From Desulfurococcales archaeon (GTDB lineage: Archaea; Thermoproteota; Thermoprotei_A; Sulfolobales; Desulfurococcaceae): a stretch of DNA of 6,724 bases. Shown here piece after piece: positions 1-5,292 of this stretch. The DNA lies in NCBI GenBank assembly GCA_027028805.1, contig JALVHX010000274.1, positions 1 through 6,724 of the forward strand. The letters run 5' to 3'. The notes under the pieces are model-generated. The model had not been told where the DNA came from. It ran no database searches and was given only the letters and a program-made list of their open reading frames with translations. The translations under genes and the position numbers were made by a program. Numbering within the stretch: the first letter of the stretch is position 1; each line of letters begins with the position of its first letter.

Positions 1-1403
1 TCATGTACCACCATGTCCTTATCCATAATGCTTAAGAGCCTCCTAGAATATTCGGCAACTTCCTGAGGTACTGTGGGTTCGCATAATGCTCTCTGACGGC
101 ACGAGAATATCTTATTAAAATTAAATATACCATTACCCGTTATTTCCGGCTCGTATATAGCTTTTACATATCTTTCCCCCCTCGGCCCTGTAGGGTTCAT
201 GATCACTATTGCCCATATGCTTCGCAAGAGACTTAATGGTATATTTATGGGATGCGATGAAAGCCTTTCAAAAACCATCTCTGGAGTTTCGGCATGCATT
301 GTTGTAGCAATACCATGTCCGAGGCGCGAGGCCTGTATTAATAACCGCGCCTCCTCTCCTCTAACCTCACCCACAATTATATAGTCAGCTCTTCGTCTCA
401 TTGAAAACTTCAGTAATTTTCTAAGGCTTATGTGGTATCTATCATCAAGGGCTGGGCGCGCCACAAGAGGATCCCATAGGCCAGTCGAACCTGTTATCTC
501 GGGCGTGTCCTCGATTGTAACAACTCTTCTACTAGGCGGTATAAGGGTTAAGAGGGCCTGGAGCAGCGTTGTTTTACCGGAACCCATGGGGCCCGCTATT
601 ATTATTGATCCCCGTAGGTCTAGTACAAGCCATAAATAGGCTGCCTGCAACGGGGTAAGCGCATAAGAGTTTATGAGACTCGTTATTATGAGGCTTTCTC
701 TTCGTTTTTTCCTCATAACGAAGCTGCTACCTTTTCGAGATACCTCCCTACCATAGGTCAGTGCTAGCCTTGCTCCCTCCCTTGTAAGACCCTCTGCTAT
801 AGGGGTGGCTAAACTTAAATGCCTACCTATTTTTCTAGCCAACATTAGAACATGTTTCTCCATAAATCGTGGCTTAAGCTTTATATTTGTGGGCATCCAA
901 CCATACCAGCTCATTTCCCTATGTATAACCCTGATAACACCATCCTCTTCGTTACCCTCTGCCTCTTCCACACCATCATCAAGTATAATAGGGTAGAGAA
1001 CCCCATAGCCACTCTTTATCTTACAATAATGATAAAGTATTGTATTAGGCTCAGCATAAAAGTATTCTATGGCCTCCGGCTCCCTGCACGACCTCTCAAC
1101 AGTCTCTATAACACACTCTAATCTATCGCACTTAGGCTTATTTATATAGAGACATGATATTATACGAGCAGCAACATCAATATCGATCTCTGGCTCGTGA
1201 ACGAAATATCTTAAACCATCCTCTTCCTCTGCAATAACTATTCTTGCCGAGTCGACAAAATACTCTTTTAAGATATTACCTGTTACGCGCGGCGGCTTTA
1301 TAGTTATATGAATCAACTGTTCCTTAATTATATCGAGAATAGAAGTAGTATTAATAAAATAATTTATACTTTTTCCATAAAAAATATTTTTCTTTAATAA
1401 CAT
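1..1403 (-). CDS. Type II/IV secretion-type ATPase of archaeal pilus family (GspE/VirB11/FlaI-like), 3' end beyond window
   Basis: A cytoplasmic hexameric ATPase that should power assembly of pilin subunits at the membrane. The frame is open through 467 codons to the left edge with no stop, so the C-terminus is missing; archaeal FlaI-type proteins are about 500 residues, so probably only a few dozen are lost. Visible motifs: a linker resembling the family's xIRK segment (SFVMRKKRRES, 227-237), Walker A GPMGSGKTT (271-279, Lys277), Asp box VTIEDTPEI (295-303), Walker B IIVGEVRGEE (342-351, Glu346) and His box HGIATTMHAETPE (363-375, His370). The ATG start is fixed by an in-frame TAG five codons upstream and follows a good GAGGGAGAT ribosome site. 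It lies 38 bp behind the pilin gene and is probably cotranscribed. The N-terminal domain is unusual: five cysteines between 84 and 127 and an acidic loop at 141-155. The next gene off the left edge may encode the polytopic TadC/FlaJ-type partner, but that is inference. Pilus rather than archaellum is favoured because no archaellum genes are seen. Confidence 0.93.
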   Translation of the reverse strand, partial: MLLKKNIFYGKSINYFINTTSILDIIKEQLIHITIKPPRVTGNILKEYFVDSARIVIAEEEDGLRYFVHEPEIDIDVAARIISCLYINKPKCDRLECVIETVERSCREPEAIEYFYAEPNTILYHYCKIKSGYGVLYPIILDDGVEEAEGNEEDGVIRVIHREMSWYGWMPTNIKLKPRFMEKHVLMLARKIGRHLSLATPIAEGLTREGARLALTYGREVSRKGSSFVMRKKRRESLIITSLINSYALTPLQAAYLWLVLDLRGSIIIAGPMGSGKTTLLQALLTLIPPSRRVVTIEDTPEITGSTGLWDPLVARPALDDRYHISLRKLLKFSMRRRADYIIVGEVRGEEARLLIQASRLGHGIATTMHAETPEMVFERLSSHPINIPLSLLRSIWAIVIMNPTGPRGERYVKAIYEPEITGNGIFNFNKIFSCRQRALCEPTVPQEVAEYSRRLLSIMDKDMVVH

Positions 1404-1441
1404 GTTTATCTCCCTCTATAGTTTTTATAGAATCACTATGT
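1404..1441 (-). other. Pilin-ATPase intergenic spacer with ribosome binding site and small inverted repeat
   Basis: This 38-bp gap holds the purine-rich GAGGGAGAT ribosome site of the ATPase gene (about 1407-1415). It also holds a perfect short inverted repeat, CTATA-5 nt-TATAG, at 1416-1430. The repeat is too weak to be called a terminator. It includes a TATAAAAA string on the minus strand, but that lies too close to the ATG to drive a leadered transcript. Cotranscription with the pilin gene is the simplest reading. Confidence 0.5.
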
Positions 1442-1846
1442 TTAACGTAACACACGCATCCTTATAGGCTCGGTTTCCTGGTCATCGTAGCCGACTATAA
1501 CGTAGTGTGCGCGCTCGGTATTGATCGTCCTATTAGCAATAGTATATACTAGCGTGAAACCCTTCGTCTCTCCCGGCCCCACTATCTGGCTTGTTTTTAT
1601 AGTTATGTTTTCCGGCAGTATGATGACGTATTTTATGATTGCCTCACGTGTTCCCACATTAGTAGCTTTTATGTTCACATACATGGTGCCGTTATCAACC
1701 AGCATCGTCGCAGATGAGACTGCTAGGCTACTGTAGTCTTGGGGCGAACTAAGTGCATTAAACATATAGTTATACAGCATCACACCGCCAGCTACTGTTA
1801 TTATGAGCAATATTGCTGTGGCCACTAAAGGCGATATAGCCCTCAT
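1442..1846 (-). CDS. Small type IV pilin-like protein with class III signal peptide
   Basis: A 134-residue protein that starts M-R-A-ISPLVATAILLIITVAGG. The short basic leader followed by A/ISPLV and a roughly 20-residue hydrophobic helix is the archaeal class III signal: a PibD-type prepilin peptidase would be expected to cut after Ala3, and the helix would then pack in a filament core or stay in the membrane. The rest (about 40-134) has alternating hydrophobic residues with an NVGT segment (63-66), as expected of a small beta-sandwich head on the outside. It carries three N-glycosylation sequons: Asn52-Gly-Thr, Asn80-Ile-Thr and Asn105-Arg-Thr. There are no cysteines. The ATG is preceded by GGTGGT, a plausible ribosome site. 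It is the first gene of a two-gene run with the secretion ATPase, which makes it the likely filament subunit or a minor pilin of that machine. It could also be a FlaF/FlaG-like stator protein. The assignment to the pilin class is firm; the exact role is not. Confidence 0.85.
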   Translation of the reverse strand: MRAISPLVATAILLIITVAGGVMLYNYMFNALSSPQDYSSLAVSSATMLVDNGTMYVNIKATNVGTREAIIKYVIILPENITIKTSQIVGPGETKGFTLVYTIANRTINTERAHYVIVGYDDQETEPIRMRVLR

Positions 1847-1894
1847 GCTACCACCATCATTGAAAAAGCCGATTTACTCGCGTTGCATATGGAC

Positions 1895-1906
1895 AAAAAT
1901 ATATTA
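1895..1906 (-). promoter_or_regulatory. Candidate TATA box for the pilin-ATPase operon
   Basis: On the minus strand this reads TAATATATTTTT, about 50-60 nt upstream of the pilin ATG. An archaeal start about 26 nt further on would fall near 1874 and give a leader of roughly 27 nt. Other AT-rich candidates exist nearby, for example around 1928-1942, so this is a guess from pattern and spacing only. Confidence 0.28.
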
Positions 1907-2004
1907 CCGCAAGAGGGTAGGGGATGAGCGAAAATATTTTACATGTTTTTGCATAAATCACTATACCAATAAATTAGCAGTTATATAGCTGGATAAGCCT
2001 CTCC

Positions 2005-2013
2005 GCTTAAAAG
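2005..2013 (+). promoter_or_regulatory. Candidate TATA box for the top6B-top6A operon
   Basis: GCTTAAAAG resembles the TTTAAAA-type TATA elements common in crenarchaea. A start about 26 nt downstream would fall near 2035, giving a leader of about 40 nt that includes the strong ribosome site. The alternative TTATATAG at 1981-1988 would give a longer leader. Confidence 0.35.
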
Positions 2014-2024
2014 AGTGTTTGATT

Positions 2025-2038
2025 GTTAAAGTATTAAC
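2025..2038. repeat. Inverted repeat near the predicted top6B transcription start
   Basis: GTTAA-AGTA-TTAAC is a perfect inverted repeat with 5-bp arms and a 4-nt centre, lying across the place where transcription of top6B may begin. It could be a repressor operator. Such a short AT-rich repeat can also arise by chance. Confidence 0.3.
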
Positions 2039-2059
2039 GAGCAAACGCATAGGCGGCAA

Positions 2060-2066
2060 GGAGGGA
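2060..2066 (+). promoter_or_regulatory. Strong Shine-Dalgarno that fixes the TTG start of top6B
   Basis: GGAGGGA ends 7 nt before the TTG at 2074. An in-frame TAG at 2050-2052 rules out any longer version, and the first in-frame ATG is far inside the conserved ATPase fold (Met35). The TTG is therefore the start. Confidence 0.85.
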
Positions 2067-2073
2067 TATTGCT

Positions 2074-3924
2074 TTGGCAACGACAAGCGAGGCGGCGCGA
2101 TTTAGACACATCAGCCCAGCTGAGTTCTTTGCAAAATACAAGGAGATCGCGGGGTTTGGGAACCCTTCCCGAGCCATGTACCAAACCGTGCGCGAACTCG
2201 TCGAAAACGCTCTAGACGCCACGGATTCCCATGGAATTCTACCTAATATTAAAATTATAATATCGAGGCCGGCGAGTTCAACTAGCTCAAACCACTATAC
2301 AATAACCGTTGAGGACAACGGCATAGGAATACCGCCACAACATGTGCCCAATGCCTTCGGTAAAGTGCTCTTCAGCTCCAAATATGTCCAACGCCAGACA
2401 CGGGGCATGTTTGGCCTCGGTGTAAAGGCCGCAATAATATATGCGCAGAAGACGACTGGCGAGCCTGTTGAAGTAGTCACAAGCACGATAGGCTCAAAGA
2501 GAATATATTATTTTAAAATAAAAATAGACCTAGCAAAGAACGAGCCAATAATAGTGGAACGTGGCAGTTGGAGAAAAAGCCGAGAATGGCACGGCACCAT
2601 CGCGTCACTAACCATAGAAGGCGATTGGGGCAGGAGCGCGAGACGCCTCATAATAGAATATATAAAACGCACAGCAGTAGTAACTCCATATGCCAACATA
2701 GTCTTTGTTACGCCTGATAAACAAGTGTATTTCTTCAAGAGGACAATAAACAAGCTACCGCCTCCACCTAAAGAAGTAAAGCCTCATCCACGAGGAATAG
2801 ATTTAACCTTTATCAAAGATCTGATAAAGTCTACGAAAAAGGACACTGTCAAAGATATGCTTGTGAAAAACCTCCAAGGCGTCGGCGATAAAATAGCGGA
2901 AGACGCGTTAAGGCTTGCCGGAATAGATCCAAACAAAAGTCCTCATAAACTAAGCGACGATGAAATAAAGCGACTAGTTGCCGTGCTCAGAGGAATAGAC
3001 CCCGACTATCTATATAGACTACAGGGCAGCGTAGGGGAAAAAACCGTTGCAGAGGCCATCTCGGAGAACATAGTTGGTATAAAATATGAGCAGGCAATAG
3101 CCGCTGCTAAAGAAGCCGGAATAGACCCACAACGTCTCTACGCTGAGTTATCTGAAGAAGAGATAGATTCCCTTGCAAAAGCTCTTAAGAGGTTTTATCC
3201 AAGATACAAAGCACCAAGTTCCGAATCACTATCTCCTCTCGGCGAAGAAATAATAATAGAAGGACTAAAGAGAATATATCACCCAGAATTCGTTGCCGCA
3301 ACAACCAGGCGCCCCTCAGCATATCAGGGCCATCCTTTCATAGTAGAAGTCGGGATAGCGTACGGGGGCAAGATACCGAGCAGAAACCGGCCCCAGCTAC
3401 TAAGATACGCTAACAAGATACCTCTTCTAAGAGAATCCTCGGATGATATATCTTGGAAAGTTGTTATGGGCTTATCGAGCAGGCGTGCCGCAGCGGAGAT
3501 AGACAAAGATAAAGCTATGAGAGAATTCTGGAGCCAGTACGGAGTAGAATTCCCTGCCCCCCTTGTTGTTCTTACACATATATGTAGCACTAAAATACCG
3601 TTTACCGGCGTAGGTAAGGAGTCGATAGCGGATGTGCCCGAAATAGAGAGGGAGCTTCGTCTAGGATTAATGGATGTAGCGAGAAAACTAAAACGCTATC
3701 TAACCCAGAAGAAACTGGAGGCTGAGAAAAAACGACGTGTCATAGTGCTGGCAAAATATATACCCGAGGTAACCCGTTCGCTAACAATAATAGCAAAAGA
3801 CATTTTCGGAAACGGAATCGAGGAGAAGCTCAGGAATAAACTAATAGAGCTGGCCGCGCACCGTATTGGGATCGAACAAGAAGAGGTAAAAGAAATTGTT
3901 GATTCCGTGGAAACAGGTGTTTAA
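2074..3924 (+). CDS. top6B: DNA topoisomerase VI subunit B (GHKL ATPase)
   Basis: The ATPase subunit of type IIB topoisomerase: ATP binding closes the B dimer around the crossing duplex and licenses cleavage by TopVI A, relaxing and decatenating DNA. Domains: GHKL ATPase about 1-230, with the N box ELVENALDA (41-49; Glu44, Asn45), EDNGIGIP (80-87; Asp81) and GMFGLGVKAA (111-120); an H2TH region from about 260; and a transducer from about 385, with LSPLGEE, STKIPF and GVGKESIAD, where Lys515 matches the switch lysine. The C-terminal AKYIPEVTRSL segment (560-570) corresponds to the part that contacts TopVI A. At 616 residues it is longer than the roughly 530 I recall for Sulfolobus shibatae. 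Most of the excess is an internal block after the first H2TH domain (about 309-374) that looks like a diverged second copy. It is first in a two-gene operon with top6A. The start is TTG. All catalytic residues are present, so it should be active. Confidence 0.97.
   Translation: MATTSEAARFRHISPAEFFAKYKEIAGFGNPSRAMYQTVRELVENALDATDSHGILPNIKIIISRPASSTSSNHYTITVEDNGIGIPPQHVPNAFGKVLFSSKYVQRQTRGMFGLGVKAAIIYAQKTTGEPVEVVTSTIGSKRIYYFKIKIDLAKNEPIIVERGSWRKSREWHGTIASLTIEGDWGRSARRLIIEYIKRTAVVTPYANIVFVTPDKQVYFFKRTINKLPPPPKEVKPHPRGIDLTFIKDLIKSTKKDTVKDMLVKNLQGVGDKIAEDALRLAGIDPNKSPHKLSDDEIKRLVAVLRGIDPDYLYRLQGSVGEKTVAEAISENIVGIKYEQAIAAAKEAGIDPQRLYAELSEEEIDSLAKALKRFYPRYKAPSSESLSPLGEEIIIEGLKRIYHPEFVAATTRRPSAYQGHPFIVEVGIAYGGKIPSRNRPQLLRYANKIPLLRESSDDISWKVVMGLSSRRAAAEIDKDKAMREFWSQYGVEFPAPLVVLTHICSTKIPFTGVGKESIADVPEIERELRLGLMDVARKLKRYLTQKKLEAEKKRRVIVLAKYIPEVTRSLTIIAKDIFGNGIEEKLRNKLIELAAHRIGIEQEEVKEIVDSVETGV
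2872..3201 (+). repeat. Tandem H2TH-like repeat within top6B (protein residues 267-310 and 316-376)
   Basis: Unit 1 (267-310) begins LQGVGDK and continues to AGIDP (282-286), LSDDEI (293-298) and ends at Pro310. Unit 2 (316-376) begins LQGSVGEK and continues to AGIDP (348-352), LSEEEI (359-364) and ends at Pro376. From the shared Ala of AGIDP to the final Pro the two align without gaps over 29 residues with 12 identities. Unit 2 is about 17 residues longer between its first motif and AGIDP. A further GIDPDYLY at 307-314 echoes GIDPQRLY at 349-356. At DNA level only short pieces such as GGAATAGAYCCA are shared, so any duplication is old. Confidence 0.65.
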
Positions 3925-3927
3925 ACA

Positions 3928-3940
3928 ATTGTATTACAAT
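3928..3940. repeat. Perfect 13-bp inverted repeat between top6B and top6A
   Basis: ATTGTA-T-TACAAT lies in the 41-bp gap, just after the top6B stop and before the top6A ribosome site. The arms are 6 bp with a single central base. That is too tight to fold as an RNA hairpin, so a protein-binding site or chance are the two readings. Confidence 0.35.
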
Positions 3941-3952
3941 AAACAGGATCCA

Positions 3953-3959
3953 GGGGGAT
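3953..3959 (+). promoter_or_regulatory. Ribosome binding site of top6A
   Basis: GGGGGAT sits 6 nt before the ATG at 3966. An ATG at 3958 overlaps it but is out of frame with the conserved protein. Confidence 0.6.
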
Positions 3960-3965
3960 GGAAAC

Positions 3966-5273
3966 ATGTCTGTTTCTAGTGTAGATAAACGCGTTAGAGA
4001 ACATGGAATAAGGCTTTTCCGCGAGAAATTCGGGAAAATAGTTAAAAACATACTGGAGAACAAGCCACCTGTATTACTTATACCTAAACGTACCCTATCA
4101 AATACAATCTATGATGAGAAAAACAAAATGTTATTGCTCGGTCCAGAATATTTACGTAGAAGTTTCTTTGACATGAATGAGGCAAAGAAGTTTATGCAGA
4201 CAATGCTTATGGCTTCCATAATATATGATGCATTGGTAAACAATGAGTATCCTACGATACGCGATATATACTATAGAGGAAAACATACCATAAGGGTAAA
4301 GAAGAAAGGCATGCGTATGGAAGAAGAGAACACTTGGGATAAACAAAGCGAAAGCGATAGTGTTATACGTGACATAGAAGTGTATCTAGGCATTCTTCGC
4401 GAAGAGCTCCTGATCCTCAGTAAGGAGAAAGGGAAAGTTGTGGGAAATATGCGTATTAGGAGCGGAGACGATGTAATCGATCTAAGCAGAATGGGTCATG
4501 GAGCCTATTCTATAGAGCCCACCCCGGATCTCATAGAATTCTTAGATGTTGACGCGGAGTTCGTGCTAGTAGTTGAGAAAGACGCCGTCTTCCAGCAACT
4601 TCACAGATACGGGTTCTGGAAAAAATATAAGGCCATACTTATAACTAGTGCAGGCCAACCTGATCGCGCTACCCGTAGATTCGTCAGACGCCTAAACGAT
4701 GAACTCGGCCTACCTGTATATATACTAGCTGACAGCGATCCCTATGGATGGTATATATATAGTGTTTTCAAAATAGGCTCAATAACTCTATCATATGAAA
4801 GCGAACGGCTCGCAACTCCCGCCGCCCGCTTCATAGGGGTCAACATGACGGACGTCTTTGGAACCTCAATACTTAACATAAACAAGCTAAAGAAAAAACT
4901 GCCCCCAGACATTGTAGAAGCTATATCAAAATTACCTCCTAAAAAACCATATCTCAGTGAAAGAGAACGCAGAAACTATATCATTAAGGCAAAACCGAAA
5001 GATGTTGAAAGAGCTATAGAGCTATGCGGATATGATGTCGCGGACGCGTGTCTAGGAAACGTGCGTGACGAAAAAATAAGAAAGGCCATACGGGGCAAAG
5101 AAGGTATACCAGGGTACCCATGGTTTAGGAAACCGGAATGGATCAGAGAGCTATGTATATTCTTCCACACCCTGGCAAAACTCGAGATAGAGGCCATCGC
5201 TAGCAAAGGACTGAGGTTTCTTGCAGACAAGTATATACCACAAAAAATAGAAACAGGTGATTGGATAACTTAA
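3966..5273 (+). CDS. top6A: DNA topoisomerase VI subunit A (Spo11-like cleavage subunit)
   Basis: The cleavage subunit of topoisomerase VI and the archaeal homologue of meiotic Spo11. Two copies pair with two TopVI B to make and reseal a double-strand break. The N-terminal winged-helix domain carries PTIRDIYYRGKHTI (96-109); by family knowledge the second tyrosine of the pair (Tyr103) should attack DNA. The Toprim domain follows, with VVEKDAVFQ (Glu204) and LADSDPYGW (Asp256, Asp258) for Mg2+ binding. The highly conserved segments ITSAGQPDRATRRF (226-239) and the C-terminal AKLEIEAIASKGL are present. At 435 residues it exceeds the 389 I recall for S. shibatae. The excess falls mainly in two places after the Toprim core, about 302-324 and about 354-383, the second containing two of the protein's cysteines (354 and 362). 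The start is ATG with a GGGGGAT site, 41 bp after top6B, so the two are very likely one operon, with the usual B-then-A order of crenarchaea. It looks complete and active. Confidence 0.97.
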   Translation: MSVSSVDKRVREHGIRLFREKFGKIVKNILENKPPVLLIPKRTLSNTIYDEKNKMLLLGPEYLRRSFFDMNEAKKFMQTMLMASIIYDALVNNEYPTIRDIYYRGKHTIRVKKKGMRMEEENTWDKQSESDSVIRDIEVYLGILREELLILSKEKGKVVGNMRIRSGDDVIDLSRMGHGAYSIEPTPDLIEFLDVDAEFVLVVEKDAVFQQLHRYGFWKKYKAILITSAGQPDRATRRFVRRLNDELGLPVYILADSDPYGWYIYSVFKIGSITLSYESERLATPAARFIGVNMTDVFGTSILNINKLKKKLPPDIVEAISKLPPKKPYLSERERRNYIIKAKPKDVERAIELCGYDVADACLGNVRDEKIRKAIRGKEGIPGYPWFRKPEWIRELCIFFHTLAKLEIEAIASKGLRFLADKYIPQKIETGDWIT

Positions 5274-5292
5274 AATAAGTAGAAAACTATTC
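5274..5292. terminator. Short convergent spacer, possible T-rich termination signal
   Basis: Only 19 bp separate the stop codons of top6A and the KaiC-like gene. On the minus strand it reads as T-rich (TAGTTTTC and TTATTTT), compatible with T-tract termination of the KaiC-like transcript. On the plus strand no T-run appears before the opposite gene; the first is a pyrimidine-rich tract at about 5289-5317 within it. There is no stem-loop. Transcripts from the two sides probably overlap. Confidence 0.3.

Larger units (their letters stand above)
1847..2073. promoter_or_regulatory. Divergent promoter region between the pilin operon and the top6 operon
   Basis: A 227-bp non-coding stretch lies between two divergently read genes, so it should hold at least one promoter for each direction. 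It is AT-rich in the middle, with a perfect 10-bp palindrome AAAATATTTT at 1931-1940. Candidate elements are listed separately. No convincing gene was seen on either strand. Confidence 0.7.

Noticed and set aside
805..1121. Overlapping plus-strand open frames of 63 and 89 codons
   Set aside because: They lie antisense to the secretion ATPase, which has conserved motifs throughout, and show no ribosome site or recognisable protein.
1416..1430. CTATA-5 nt-TATAG as a terminator or promoter between pilin and ATPase
   Set aside because: The stem is only 5 A/T-rich base pairs, and the TATA-like string is too near the ATG, which has its own ribosome site.
1..1846. Assignment as an archaellum (arl/fla) locus
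   Set aside because: ATPase and pilin motifs are shared by pili and archaella. No archaellum-specific gene is visible, so the broader name is kept.
1843..1860. Six-codon minus-strand mini-frame (ATGATGGTGGTAGCATGA) that ends on the pilin start
   Set aside because: Its stop overlaps the pilin ATG, suggesting a coupled leader peptide, but it has no ribosome site of its own and the GGTGGT is better read as the pilin's ribosome site.
2074..5273. A defence or conflict system built on topoisomerase VI-like proteins
   Set aside because: Both subunits are full length with all catalytic residues, in the usual operon order, as expected of the housekeeping enzyme. No toxin, nuclease or mobile gene is beside them.
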